NCBI GenBank assembly: GCA_020205615.1
Contig: JAINUW010000697.1
Location: 310,001 to 374,000, forward strand
DNA: 64,000 bases
Direction: 5' to 3'
Origin: Panax quinquefolius
Taxonomy: Eukaryota > Streptophyta > Magnoliopsida > Apiales > Araliaceae
Positions within the stretch are counted from its first letter, which is position 1; each line of letters starts with the position of its first letter. Of the stretch, positions 33,901 to 46,329 are shown in pieces. Both the position numbers and the translations under genes were made by a program. The notes under the pieces were generated by a model. It searched no databases. It was not told where the DNA came from and saw only the letters and a list, made by a program, of their open reading frames with translations.

Positions 33901-34530
33901 CTATGTGATGTGTCCATTTTAGGAATTTTATCCTGCAAAACGGGCGTCAGCTGTTCGTAGCATATATGTGGACATATTGCTTCATATTTCTCATTACATG
34001 GAGATATATATGGAATGTAATTACAAGTAACTGTGTTTACAAGTAATTGAAATGAGAACATGAAGAGACTTTCCTTCGTTTTGGGTTTATCAGAGGCTGA
34101 CCTATCTTAGGTTACTCTCATGGCTTTTTGGCGTGAAGGTTCCTAAATCATCGCAATCTACTAGGCGGGAAGTTAATCAGGTCTTTCAAGCGGAGAGAAT
34201 TTGGGTGGTGCCTTTCCCAGCCCTCGAGAATTAGTCTTCTCACAAGTCCGGTAATCAAACACCGCGGGATAGCCTCCTGGTGGAGGGACCACACAACATA
34301 CATTCACATACATCGCGTCTCACCGTATGAAATGATGACATATGCGAAGCACTAATATCATAAGCAGTTTATAGTGCGAAGCACTAACATCACACGCAGA
34401 TATGATGCGAAACACTAAGCTCAACAAAGACATGCATTCGTACACATTCATCCAATGTAAATGCAACATCCACACACAAGCATATAATGATTTTGAAAAG
34501 ATTGTAGTAGCGGCTTAAGTCCTCTTCTTT
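33901..34530 (-). other. E leader between primer site and gag
   Basis: About 0.6 kb of non-coding leader. It has a GCGAAGCACTAACATC-type short repeat at about 34340-34410 (three imperfect copies). The true gag start is unclear because frames are broken near 33890. Confidence 0.5.
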
Positions 34531-34552
34531 GGAGTCCCCAGCAGAGTCGCCA
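34531..34552 (-). other. Primer binding site of element E
   Basis: TGGCGACTCTGCTGGGGACT on the minus strand, one base from the LTR. This is the site seen in Tat/Ogre elements; tRNA-Arg is the reported primer for Ogre, which I have not checked here. Confidence 0.75.
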
Positions 34553-34888
34553 CTGTCGACGTCGGGATTTTTTTGGGTGTCCTTTCTGGTTACTTGTTCT
34601 TTGGTGTTCTCATTTTAGGTGAGATTTGTTTGAAAAAATAAGTGAAAAGGTCGACATGTATATTGTCGTTGATGGAATTTATTAAGAGTCGCCATTGGTT
34701 TTTAAATGGTTGTACCAACACAACCGAGAAAAGGTTTGAAGATTGACCCGGTGATGTGACAACGATATCTGGTCGGTAAACCGAGATTCATTTTAGGGTC
34801 AGGGGACTTGGTTATGCGGGGAATGTGTTAGGCACTTCGACATCCGTGTTACCACGGTGACCGCCTCTTTTCAAGAAACTATTATCGA

Positions 34889-34909
34889 GTGTGTGTGTGT
34901 GTGTGTGTG
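34889..34909. repeat. (GT)n microsatellite
   Basis: About ten GT units within the E LTR. Confidence 0.95.
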
Positions 34910-35385
34910 GGTGATGTGTTGTTATATGGAAGTTGTGCGAGGCCTCGTTGAACCTATATATACAGGATTTGAATTTATGTAAAAATTCAGTTTTTAGCAA
35001 GATATGGCGGTGATATTTTTATAAAGAGGTTTTTTCAAACCACGATGCTCAATAGGAATTGAGACCTTTTACACTCCCATTTTTATTAAGTGGTAATTTG
35101 AATTGATTTTATTTGTGACGAACGCGGGGCATCCGCACGAAAATAATATACAAAAATAATCTTGACTTCCTCGTGGGTATGAAAACCATCGAGGAACTTC
35201 AGGACTTCAGCAGAATAATTTACAAGTCGCCATAATTTGAAAATGTCCATCACGAGAACCGAATCTAGATCAATGGGATGAATCTGTGATCACATGATTC
35301 CTAAGCGCATAAAATATGGCAATTTGTATAAAAATAATAAGCGGTATATATATATAAAAGCGGTAAATATATATATCTGAGCGGG

Positions 35386-35602
35386 ATCACCAACCACGAA
35401 GTATCTCCATGGGGATCGAGAAATATAAATGAAGGTGTAGATACGGTCAAGCGCCACGAAGGAAACTCGGGAGGGACAAAATGTAAATAAAAGTCAGTAA
35501 TAAATCTGACCAATTGCCATGAAGTAAACTCAGGCGAGACGAAATGTAAAAAAGGCGTAAATACGATCAAGCGCCACGAAAGGAACTCGAGCGAGGACAA
35601 AA

Positions 35603-35612
<10 letters not shown>
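35386..35612 (-). repeat. Minisatellite with GCGCCACGAAGGAAACTCG units
   Basis: Four units of about 55-65 bp, each with CCACGAAG(G/T)AA, CTCG-rich core and GACAAAATGTAAA. Located in the E LTR, next to the (TA)n array. Confidence 0.75.
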
Positions 35613-35655
<43 letters not shown>

Positions 35656-35804
35656 AAAGAAATAAACGCATAGAATATAAAACCCTGGGCTCATCGAACA
35701 TAGTTTGACCACAGTTCATATATATAAGTATATATATATATATAAAAGCGAGTAAGCGAACTGCATCAAAATGCAGGCTCATCGAACAAAGTTAGACACA
35801 GTTG

Positions 35805-35879
<75 letters not shown>

Positions 35880-35931
35880 ATAATAAACGCATCAAAATTA
35901 CAGGCTCATCGAACAAAGTTCGACACACGAT

Positions 35932-35979
<48 letters not shown>

Positions 35980-36130
35980 GCGATAAACTCTTTAGACCAG
36001 GAAGTTCAGGCTCATCGAACAAAGTCCGACAGAATAATTAATATATATAAGTATATATATATATATTAAAGCAATAAACGCTCGCATCAAGAAGTCAGGC
36101 TCAATCGAGGCATAACTCGATAATGTTAGT

Positions 36131-36164
<34 letters not shown>

Positions 36165-36165
36165 G
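35606..36165 (-). repeat. Minisatellite of GGCTCATCGAAC units alternating with (TA)n
   Basis: Five units of roughly 100 bp. Each has AGGCTCATCGAACAAAGTT then GACACAGTTGATATATA and a (TA)n tract of 20-67 bp. Longest tracts are at 35606-35653 and 35807-35873. Confidence 0.85.
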
Positions 36166-36464
36166 ATCGAAAGAAACCACGGATAGAAGTCAGGAAAAGC
36201 AAGCAACACGACTCTCAGCGTGTAGAAGGGTGTGTGCAAAGATGAAAGAAAGACTCTAAAGTGTGTGAGAAGGCTTACGGTGACCGATAAAAAGGGCTTC
36301 TATATCTTTAGAGTGGGTAAACACTTGGGCTTTTGTGGGTACAAAGAGGCTATATATGAGCTCACAGGTGTTTGAAAGTGGGAAAATACACTATATGGCG
36401 AGTCTGAGCAAAGCAAATTGCGAGGTTTCCGTGTTTTTCTCTTAAAAATCAGCACCCCAAGCCT

Positions 36465-36476
36465 CTTATTTATAGG
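36465..36476 (-). promoter_or_regulatory. TATA box of E LTR
   Basis: CCTATAAATAAG on the minus strand, about 0.94 kb from the LTR start. Confidence 0.55.
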
Positions 36477-37412
36477 CAAAAGGTGTGCAGGCAGGTACCT
36501 ACTGCTGGCTCATGCCAGAGTGTACGTAGAGGCGGGTCGGGTCGGCCACTTGTTACTTGGCCGGTTGGTCGTCTCGAAGTGCGTGCACTCATGCATTGTA
36601 ATGTCCACTCGGATTCTGAGAAGTGCAATCTAGGCATCCGTTTTGAGGTATTCAGGACCTATTTCAGACCGCCGTTGTCGAGAGTTGTACGATGGCATGG
36701 GATTAGAGTTTGTACGAAGTCTTTGAAGATGGGACGATGCCTTCCGGTCTTCAAGCTTCAACTTTCATCCGTTACCCCGCATAATAGTCACTCGTGATTG
36801 GTTAGCCTTGTGGGACATTATTGCGTAGAGACGAGACGTGGCATCGTGTTGGATGAGATGGCGATGTTGCCCCTCACCGGGTGTTATTCTTCACGGATTG
36901 GTGCGATGATAATGAGCGTTGCTCGAGACTTATTTGAGATTAGGCTCACTGCATTTGTTGAAGGTCCTCATTGTCATCTTTGAGGTGTGCTGTCTTCCGA
37001 TGTGATTTGCGGGTTGGTATAATGTATCTCGTTGTGAGTCTAGAGATTGGTCGATCGCACTTGCAACAAGCATTTCCGGGGTTAATGTCGAAACTACATT
37101 TCTTGGGGTTATCACCAAGGTTGGTGGCTATTCCCATGGTTGGGACTGAGACTGGATACCTCGGGGTTATCTCCGAGATTAAGCGGTCTTCTCCGGTGTG
37201 TGTTCGATATCAGATATCTCTGCAGGTCTCGGGGTTAGATCCAGAGGTTGAAACCGTTACTCCCAAATTGCGATCCGGGGTTGATCTTTGAACTTAGGTA
37301 GAGTATCCGGTATGGATTTGAATTGTCTTTCGGGGTTCTCTCTTAAAAGGCGAATCATGTCCTCCTGCAATGTTAGTATGTGATGAGTACGTAAAAATTT
37401 TGAGTGTCTACA

Positions 37413-37776
37413 ATTGTGCAACAACGTAGACATCTTGTGTTTTAACCATAGGGTATTCCAACGGTGATAATTGGTAAGAATAACTACTGCCGTTATTTAT
37501 AAACAACTTATACTTGTCGTTTTCTTCATCCAATCGCTTTCCGTTATGGGCCCACACAAGGCTGCGACGTCCTACGAATATTCCCCGACAGCAAGAATAT
37601 TCCATGACCAAATGAATATTCTCCGATAAAAATGAATATTTTATAACAACTTACTTATTTAAAATATTTGCGCATTTTACCCATAACTAACCACATTAAT
37701 CAAATCAACCCTTACTATTTCAAAATAATAAATAGAGGAAATTAAATTTCATTTATTAATAATTTGGGATCTTACA
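37413..37776 (-). mobile_element. F 3' LTR, proximal part
   Basis: Matches 48470-48832 of the F 5' LTR and ends CTTACA next to polypurine tract TAAGGAGGGGAGG (37778-37790, minus strand). About 2.2 kb of this LTR is missing compared with the partner. Confidence 0.88.
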
Positions 37777-37787
37777 ACCTCCCCTCC

Positions 37788-38126
37788 TTATGAAATTTCG
37801 TCCTCGAAATTGACGTACGTACCTGGTGTTTCGAAAAGATGAGGATACCTCACTTTCATTTCCGTTTTCAACTCCCAGGTCATTTCCTTAATAGCATGGT
37901 TCCTCCATAAGACTTTAACTTGTGGTATGACCTTTGTGCGTAGGACATGCTCTTTCCTATCCAAGATCTTGACAGGTACCTCTTCATACGTTAAGTCTTC
38001 GGCTATCTCGTTCGGTTCTAACTCAATAACGTGGTTTGGGTCTTTCACATATTTACGTAGCACAGATATATGAAAAATATTATGAACATGAGATATACTT
38101 GGTGGTAACGCAAGTCTATAGGCCAC
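37788..38126 (-). pseudogene. F chromodomain region (C-terminus of pol)
   Basis: 112 codons, the best preserved chromodomain end here: [60 protein letters not shown], then the tail to FEDEIS and stop at 37788. It lacks the KVLW-to-stop mutation seen in both copies of A. The frame upstream is broken. Confidence 0.85.
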
Positions 38127-39467
38127 ATTTTCTACTCGATCAAGAATCTGAAATGGACCAATAAATCATAGATTGAGCTTTCCTCTCTTCCCAAATATTT
38201 TAACTCCTTTCCATGGAGCCACACGCAACAATACATGATCCCCAATGTCAAATTCCATATCTTTTCGATGAAGATCTGCATAACTCTATTGTTGATCCTG
38301 TGCCGTTTGTATACATTGTCAAATCGTTTGGATCTTCTCTGTAGTCATTCATACCAACTCTGGTCCCAACAACGTTGCATCTCCCACCTCATCCCAACAT
38401 ACTGGAGAGCGACACTTTCGTCCATACAATGCTTCAAATGGAGCCACACCTATACTTGCCTGATAACTGTTGTTGTAGGAGAATTCCACCAATGGTAGGT
38501 ACTTATCCCAACTTCCTTTGAAATCTAGGACACAAAGTCTTAATAGATCTTCAAGAGTTTGAATAGTCCTCTCTGATTGCCCGTCCGTTTGAGGATGGTA
38601 TGCCGAACTGAACCGTAAATCCGTGCCCATAGCTTTTTGCAAGCTAACCCAAAATCTTGAAGTGAATTTTGGGTCATGATCCGAAACTATGGATACTGGC
38701 ATGCCATGCAACCTCACAATCTCATTCACGTACATACTAGCAAGACGTTCAAGGGAATAAGTCTCCCGTATTGGCAAGAAATGAGCAGACTTGGTAAATC
38801 TATCAATAATAACCCAAATAGCAGTTATGCCTTGAGAAATCGTGGGAAGACCCGTAACGAAATCCATGGTAATGTGTTCCTACTTTCATTTCGGAATCTC
38901 AAGTGGTTGCAATGGACCCTTTGGTACTTGATGCTCCGCCTTTACACGTTGACAAGTTAAACTCCTCGAGATAAACTTTGCAATCTCTCTCTTCATATTG
39001 TTCCACCAAAATGTATGTCGAAGGTCACGATACATTTTGGTACTTCTAGGATGGATTGCAAATGGTGTATTGTGTGCGTCCATCATGATTTTGTACTTCA
39101 AATCTGAATCGTTAGGAACACAAAGTCTGAAGTGGACTCGAAGTATTCCTTCTTCATCGATTCTTGCTTCTGAAATAACACCTTCTTGCACTTTCTTCTT
39201 CATACGCATCAGCTCTGGGTCTGTGGCTTGAGCAACTTTAACTTTATCGATTAAAGTTGGTTCTATGCATATACTTGACATCATCACACTCGTTCCTGCA
39301 TATGATCTTCTACTCAACGCGTCAGCTACCACGTTTGCTTTTTCAGGATGGTATTGAATAGTGTGGTCGTAATCTTTAAACAGCTCGAGACAACGTCGTT
39401 GCCGCATGTTGAGTTCTTTTTGAGTGAAGAAATATTTGAGGCTTTTATGGTCTAAATATATCTCCAC
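38127..39467 (-). pseudogene. F integrase and RNase H tail
   Basis: The 39467-38886 frame gives RNase H end ([32 protein letters not shown]), a 25-residue deletion relative to element A after SYAG, and an HHCC zinc domain in which the first Cys is Ser (SLTCQRVKAEH). Stops (K*K*E) separate it from the 38867-38349 frame, the integrase core with [30 protein letters not shown] and DGQSERT. Several stops of CAA/CGA/TGG origin follow in 38130-38345. Confidence 0.88.
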
Positions 39468-40640
39468 TTTCTCTCCATATAGATAGTGCCTCCGGATCTT
39501 TTACGAAAAGCAATGCGCTAACTCTAGATCATGAGTAGGATAATTCCTCTCATATTCTTTAAGTTGTCATGAGGCATATGCTATAAATTTCCCGTTGCAT
39601 GAGAACACATCCTAGCCCTTTGCCCGAAGCATCGTTGTAGATAACAAATCCATCCGAACCGGATGGTATTGTCAAAAGCAGTGCTTAGAAATGAGTCTCC
39701 TCTTAAGATCTTGGAAACTCTTCTCGCATTCCTCGCTCCATCATGAATTTTGTATCTTTATGAGTTAGGTTGAGTTAGCAGAGTAGCGATTCGAGAAAAT
39801 CCTTCCACAAATCTCCGATAATAACCAATTAAGCCCAAAAAGCTACGTGCTTGGTCCACCGATTTAGGTTGCTCCCAACTTTGTATTGCTTGATCTTGGC
39901 CGGGTCAGCGAGATACTCTATGTTTTGACAAAGACGCGTGCCCTAGGAATGCTACTTCCTCAAGCGAACTCGCATTTCTTCAACTTAGCATATAGCTTGT
40001 TTTCATGCGACCTTTGGAGTACCGACTTCAAATGGTGCTCATGATCTTCACGGCTTTTGGAATATATGAGGATGTCATCAATAAAGACAACAACGAATCG
40101 ATCCAAATAATCCTTGAATACTCGGTTCATCATATCCATGAAAGCCGTAGGAGCATTAGTCAATCAAAAGACATGACTAGAATTCATAATGCCTGCATCG
40201 GAGTTACGAAGGTAGTCTTGGAATATCCTCGGTTTTAACCTTGGTGATGATATCCGGAAGCGAAGATCGATCTTTGAAAAGAATTGTGCTCCTTGCAACT
40301 GGTCAAACAGGTCATCAATTCGAGGTAGCGGATACCTATTCTTGATAGTGACATGGTTTAATTCGATTAATCGATACAAAGTCGCATACTCCCGTCTTTC
40401 TTCTTTACAAATAAAATAGGAGCACCCCAAAGAGATGTACTAGGACGAATGAAACCGATGTCCAACAACTCCTGTAGTTGGACCTTTAACTCCTGAAATT
40501 CAATAAGAGTCATTCGATATGGGGTTTTAGAAATGGGCTTTGTACCAAGTTCAAGATTAATAAAGAATTCAACTTCACGTTCGGGGTAGGCAAGGAAGTT
40601 CTTGAAATACGTCGGGAAAGTCGATAACAACGGGAATATT
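39468..40640 (-). pseudogene. F reverse transcriptase and RNase H
   Basis: RT pieces: [20 protein letters not shown] and [20 protein letters not shown] (40367-40630); [20 protein letters not shown] with [10 protein letters not shown] (40164-40430); [20 protein letters not shown] and [15 protein letters not shown], the YxDD-type box (39960-40163). RNase H (about 39480-39800) is full of frameshifts. Catalytic Asp residues of RT are present, but at least four frame breaks occur. Confidence 0.85.
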
Positions 40641-40859
40641 ATTCAAATATGGCGTGTCTTTATTCAAATCCATAACATGGGCTAAGAAAGCTTGACATCC
40701 ATTTTTAATAAATGAATAGCTTTATGACTTGATATAACGATGATTGATTTTAATGGCCTAGTTGCTTGATTCGCGCACAAACAAAGTTGGTTAGGAATAT
40801 GAAAACTAACAACCTTACGAAAACAATCAATTTTGGCATGATGAGTAGTTAACCAATCA

Positions 40860-41170
40860 ATCCCTTAAATCACGTCAAATGAAAGTATCTTTAAAGAGAT
40901 AAGGTCAACAGGTAAGGTGATGGTGCCAACTTGGATCAAACAAGATTTATAAACAGTGGATGTGATGAAAGTTTCTCCTAACGGAGTTTCCACAGATAGG
41001 TCAAAGTCTAATTTCTCTGGAGTCAAATTTAAATGTTGAGCACAAGCAGGAGAGATAAATGAATAGGTAGCACCTGGTATCTAGTAAGGTATGAACTTCG
41101 TATAAATTTATGATTAGCTTACCCGTGATCACCTCGTTTGGGTTCCTCGCATGTTGACCAGTCACGACAA
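40860..41170 (-). pseudogene. F protease
   Basis: Retropepsin region between the zinc knuckles and [22 protein letters not shown] then a degraded DTG motif (LLDTRC) near 41080, so the catalytic Asp-Thr-Gly has lost its Gly in this frame. The remainder (HAKIDCF-like) is recognisable. Confidence 0.75.
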
Positions 41171-42352
41171 ATGCTCTTCCAGGAACCGTTGACTTTGAAT
41201 TTTTGGGATGACCTTTTGAGTCACCATCCCCCCTTTGGACTTGTTTTGCTACTTCTGATACAATCTCGAGCGATATGTCCTTCCTTTCCACAATTATAGC
41301 ATACTTTGAACTGTTGTGGATAGTTTGGGCTGATATGTCCCTCTTTTCCACATTTATAGCATCTGACCGGTGGTCGTTCTCCTCCATAAAACCGGTTATT
41401 GTTACCGGTTTGGCGTCTTCAGCGATGTCATTGTTGAATCTCCTCTTTTTAAAATCTCCCCCCAACTCGCTTCTTCTATTTTCTTGGCCACGATTACCAC
41501 GAGAGTGGTTACGCTCTTGTCCAGTATTTTTCTTTCTCCATTTGGTTATCGTTGTTCTGATGACTACTGTCACCGGTATGATCCTGGTTGTGGTCCCTCG
41601 GTTGACCGTACTCGTTATCTCGCTCAAATAATAGAGCCCTGTTGACAACATCTAAATAGAGAGAAAATTTATGAGAAATGAGATATTGACGTATGCCGGG
41701 TTTCAAACCTCTCAGAAACATCCGCGTCATACGTTCCTCATTATCCACCAAATGAGGTGCAAACCTGGACAACTCTCATGAACTTCGCCTCGTCTTTGGG
41801 ACACCGCCATGTTATTCTCGCTCGGTCTAATAAACTCTACCTCCTTCATATAGCCGAATACTTTCGGGAAAGTACTTGTCATTGAACAGTTTCTGAAATG
41901 TCTCCCAAGACATACTGAGTGCGGCTGGATGGGTACGCTTCACGGACTCCCACCAAAAGTCTACCTCGCCACGGAACATAAAGATGGAAAATGGAACCTT
42001 CTGTTCCTTCGTGCATCCCAAGACATCGAATATCTTGGTAATTTGTTTAACCCACGTCTCCGCCTTGATCGGATTCGGCTTTCCAATAAATTCGGTGGTC
42101 CCAACTCTTTGAAGCGCCATTTGTGACAAACCGTGAATTGCTATCATTTCCTCCTGTATTTTGAACACGAGTCTCCTAAATCGATTTTGCATGAGCCGCA
42201 AAAAGCTTCTAAACATCCCATCGTTCATCATCTCGCTCATTGGTGTTATTCACAGGAGGAACATTGCCAGCCTGTTACACGTTCTCCTCATTGGTGAGCA
42301 AAGGTGTCTCCACGGTCTCATTTACTCCACTGTTAACATTCTCAGTCGACAT
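41171..42352 (-). pseudogene. gag: F gag
   Basis: Start codon at 42350-42352 (MSTENVNSGVNETVETPLLT in frame). Then MNDGMFRSFLRLMQNR, KAETWVKQITKIFDVLGCTK and VPFSIFMFRGEVDFWWESVK (41827-42240), ERMTRMFLRGLKPGIRQYLI (41509-41772) and two zinc knuckles (about 41270-41370). Frameshifts at about 41800 and 42140. Confidence 0.85.
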
Positions 42353-42524
42353 TCTCAAATACTGCCATAAAACAAGGGTTAATTTAACAAATTAACATAT
42401 CACATAATATCCTATATTATAATGAGCCAACAAATAAGCTTAGGTAGGACACACTAGCTAAGGATTTACTCATCTCTCCCTCCTAGTTCTATTCCCCGAT
42501 CTCCGCCAGAGATCATATCCCTAA

Positions 42525-42536
42525 GCTCTGATACCA
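42525..42536 (-). other. Primer binding site of element F
   Basis: TGGTATCAGAGC on the minus strand, two bases from the 5' LTR (42539). Confidence 0.85.
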
Positions 42537-42538
42537 AC

Positions 42539-43217
42539 TGTGATGCCCCCAAAATAGGTATACAACACCCATTACGAGTCGTCCAAAATACATGGTATGC
42601 AGAAACAACTACAACTTTATTAATACAACATAAAAGCGTGAGTTTAAATACAAATATTGTCATCTAGACAATATCCACACTCAAATAAGTCCTCATTATA
42701 ATTATTGATATATTATTTTACAAAAATGGTGAGGACTACTAAAACGACTTTCTAGAACCTTCACTCCATACCCGAGCTAGTACTCATTACATTCTCGCCT
42801 CCTAAGAAGAAAAATGGAACAAAAAGGAAAAGGGTGAGCTCAACTAGCCCAGTAAAGAATATTATGACTAAGATAACATAGAACAAATTATCGTTAGTCT
42901 TCAACAGGGAAAAATCTAATAGAATACAATAGACAACCAGTTTTAAATCAATCTTCGCAGCGGAAATAATAATTCATTAGAAGAGTTAAGTAGAGAATGC
43001 AAACTACTATCTTTTATATATGAATTTAAAAGTTTATCGTCGATATGTTATCCCTGTAACATCAATCAATATATATCTGGAATTAAATATTCATCTTTGC
43101 ACTACGGGCCAAAGATATTCATCAGTTGGTTATGTTCATCTAAACACCTGTTCATCTTTGCACTACGGGCCAAAGATATTCATCAGAAAATAATTCATCT
43201 TTGCACTACATGCCAAA
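42539..43217 (-). mobile_element. F 5' LTR, distal part
   Basis: Starts TGTGATGCCCCC on plus. It carries three copies of the GCACTACGGGCCAAAGATA minisatellite (about 43088-43217), interrupted by G inside the third. Confidence 0.88.
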
Positions 43218-43264
43218 TGTAAGACCCCAAATTTTATGAAATAAAAGTATTCAATTTTTTTAAT

Positions 43265-43378
43265 TACTATTCATGAGTTACTATTCACGAGTTACTATTT
43301 ATGAGTTACTATTCACGAGTTACTATTCATGAGTTACTATTCATAAGTTACTATTCATAAGTACTATTCATGAAGCAT
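43265..43378 (+). repeat. TTACTATTCAYGAG minisatellite in G
   Basis: Seven to eight regular 14-bp units alternating TTACTATTCATGAG and TTACTATTCACGAG, the most regular array of this type in the window. Confidence 0.85.
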
Positions 43379-45304
43379 GATATTTTTTTTCGTAAGAAAG
43401 CATTACTCAATAATTGTTACAGTAATTACTGTTCAATATTTTATTTTATTGATTCAATAATTGCTACGTTGATATTTTATATTATTGTTGTTTCAATAAT
43501 TGTCACCACACAATATTTTCCATTATCAGATCACTGATTCATATTATTTTAATAATATTACTAGTTAACATTATTGGCAATGTCTAGAAAGTTCTGTCTA
43601 AGGAGAGGTTTTTGTCACCTAATTGCGCGCCAGTAAGGAGAAATTCTTATTGGAAAGCCCCTCTTTCCAGGAGGCGCTTAGTTGTCATTATTGTGATTCT
43701 GTAATATTATTTATAAATAATTAATTATTGATTTATATGATAAGGAAAATATTCATTTTATGTGGATATAGATGGAGAAAATTTTTTAAAGTGACAATTG
43801 TTGAAAATTGATATTTTATTTTTTTTAATAAAATAATTTATTATTATATTTTAATAATATAATAATGGTGATATTTTTACAATGAATGTGGTATATATGA
43901 GTATATGAGGAGGAAGAGTATTTTTGTTGCAAAAGTTGTTTAAAACATGTTAAACATGTCGGTAGACCCCATTTCTTGACTGAAATTTGATTATAGCTTG
44001 TAAAATCGTCCGTATGTGAATTTCAGTCAATTTCCTTTTGGAATTTGGAAAAACTTTCTTCTGCAAAGTTGTAGAGAATTGAATTTCCTATAAAAAGCTA
44101 CGAGATTCGAATTTTCTAATAAAATGGCTATTTATTATGAATTATTGAAGTTCTGAGGTTCCAGAATAATTGATTTTTGGAAGTTTAAAATATTTATAGT
44201 TAGAAAAATGTTTTTGATATGTTTGGTGAGCCCCATTGGTTGTTGAAATGGCTGAATTCAGTTATTGATGGTGGGCGTAAGAATTTATAATATATATATA
44301 TATTATTATATTAAATTTTCTACTTTGGTGTTCTAAGCAATTTCCTATAAATAGGTGCTTAGGTTAGAATTGAAAATCACACCAGAAACTGAAGTTTTCT
44401 CTCTCTATATTATCGATCATATTTTGTGAGTATTTAGATATCTTGAGTGTTGCTATACGGTACAAGTTCGTTCAGTGTTATATCCGACATTCCAGTACTG
44501 CTCTTTTGAGGTAAGGGATTGTAAGAGATTTTAAGGGTTACTATGTTTTTCAGTTTCGTAGTTTTTCTGACTCTCAAAAATTCTGGAAAAATTTGAAATG
44601 ATATTTTGATGAGTTTTATTGTTTGTGTCCGAAAATGGTAATTTTTGGATGTATAGATTAAGAGTTATGAATTTTATGAGAAAATACTATTTTAAAAGTA
44701 ACCGCTTATAACTCCTTGTGGTTAACTCCAAAATTGATAAAATATTTATTGGGAGTACATGTATATAACAGAAGTATACCGTGTAAATTTCAGAATTTTT
44801 GGACAAAAGTACAATTTATGATAAATGTCTAAATATTCGGCAGTTTTGGCCATATGAAAAAATAGTAAATGAATTTTAAAAATTCTGAGAAAAATATATG
44901 TTCAATATGGGACTATATTATGCTAAATCCCAGAAAAGAAATATTTTTAGAACTGATTTGCTAGTTTTCATGAAAATGGTCTAGTTATGAGTAAATGAAT
45001 TAAATATGTTATGTGAAGTAAGAAATTTGGAAAATAGGATTTTATGGCTTAAGAATCCTATATAAGGTATATGCAGATTTTGGATGAGGGTTTTGGTTAT
45101 TGGTGATGAAATCTTATGAGTTTGGCATTTTAGAATGATTAAATGCATTAATTAGTAAAGTATAAACAATTAAAATAAATTGTTTATAAGTTTAAGAAAT
45201 GATTAAGATATTGTGGTAATATTAATAATATTATATTATGAGATTATTAAGTGATTTATAACATTTTGATTAAGGTATTATGAGATCATTGATTTATGAA
45301 TCTT

Positions 45305-45720
45305 TCTCTTTGACTTGAGTGTAAAGATGGGTAGATTATTGGTATGATCGTGACTATAGGTTCTCTTTGGTCAGTAGTGCAAAGTTGAATTGTTAACTGG
45401 TATGATCATGACCATTGAATTTATAATTGAATATCTTTAGCTTAAGTGCAAAGGTGAATTGATCAACATATATGGTTATAATTATGGTTTATATAAATTC
45501 TGAAATGATTATGTATTTCTTTGAGATATGAATATCTTTGGCTTTGTAAGCAAAAGATCAATTATTGATGAATATCTTTGGTCCGTAGTGCAAAAATGAC
45601 CTGTTGTTGAATATCTTTGGCCCGTAGTGCAAAGATGACTTGTTGTTGAATATCTTTGGCATGTAGTGCAAAGATGAACTGTTGATGAATATCTTTGGCC
45701 GTGGTGCAAAGATGAATTTA
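45305..45720 (+). repeat. GAATATCTTTGGCC minisatellite in G
   Basis: About eight units, against about three in the A, F and H LTRs. The last five (45525-45715) are regular at about 40-46 bp. Confidence 0.8.
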
Positions 45721-46329
45721 TTAGTATGATTATGAACAGGAACTGTGATTTGATATAACCATGATCTTTGATGTTTCAGGTAAAGACAGGTGATGAAAAT
45801 TATCTTCGTCTTAGATGCGAAGAGGAATTTTGAATCACAATTATGATTATGAGTTATTCATATGATTATGAAAAGGAACTGTTGATTGATGTTACAGGGA
45901 TAAAATATTGTTGGTGGACTTTTAATGTGGAGAAGATAATAAACTTTATGGTCTATTTGACTCTTCAAATGGATTGCTCGTTCCGCTGCAACTATGGTTG
46001 AAAATTTTATCATCTACCATATGTTCTAAATCTCTGATTTATTACTGATGAAGTCTATTAATAATGTAATTATCTTTAGTCATGATATTCTTTACTGGGC
46101 TAGTTGTGCTCACCCTTTTTGTTTCACAATTCCTTTCAGGTAATAAAAGTGTATTTGGGTCGGCCCGCTGGGATAATAACGGGGAATAGAGCGGTGGTCT
46201 ATATATTTGTTGAGGTTCTCCTAAATAGTATGAAAATAATTTTATTGAGACTTTAGATAAGTGTGTCGTATTATATACATCATTTGATATTTAATTTTGT
46301 GAACCGAATAGGGTGAGGTGAACTCAACT

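Larger units (their letters stand above)
29141..37412 (-). mobile_element. Element E: truncated Tat/Ogre-type retrotransposon
   Basis: In minus orientation: LTR 34554-37412, primer site, leader, gag, protease, RT start, then truncated at 29141. Family assignment rests on the RT motif YVDDIIVKS, the protease LLIDGGSSLNICP, the gag PGFKTP-like segment and a primer site not matching tRNA-Met. RNase H, integrase and the 3' LTR are missing. It sits within the F 3' LTR. Confidence 0.88.
34554..37412 (-). mobile_element. 5' LTR of element E
   Basis: On the minus strand it starts TGTAGACACTC at 37412 and ends GACGTCGACA at 34554; 2859 bp. A TATA box (CCTATAAATAAG) is at 36465-36476. Downstream in the transcribed part are two minisatellites and several (TA)n tracts. 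The U3 part (36480-37412) is GC-richer, and its plus-strand ORFs look spurious. Confidence 0.85.

Noticed and set aside
36418..37291. Plus-strand ORFs of up to 106 codons in the E LTR
   Set aside because: They overlap each other in different frames within the U3 of a minus-strand LTR and show no recognisable domain.
45509..45709. Repetitive Cys/Tyr-rich minus-strand ORF in G (and MHYRPKIF-type ORFs at 10323, 28724, 57676)
   Set aside because: Translation of the GTAGTGCAAAGATGA minisatellite, not a protein gene.
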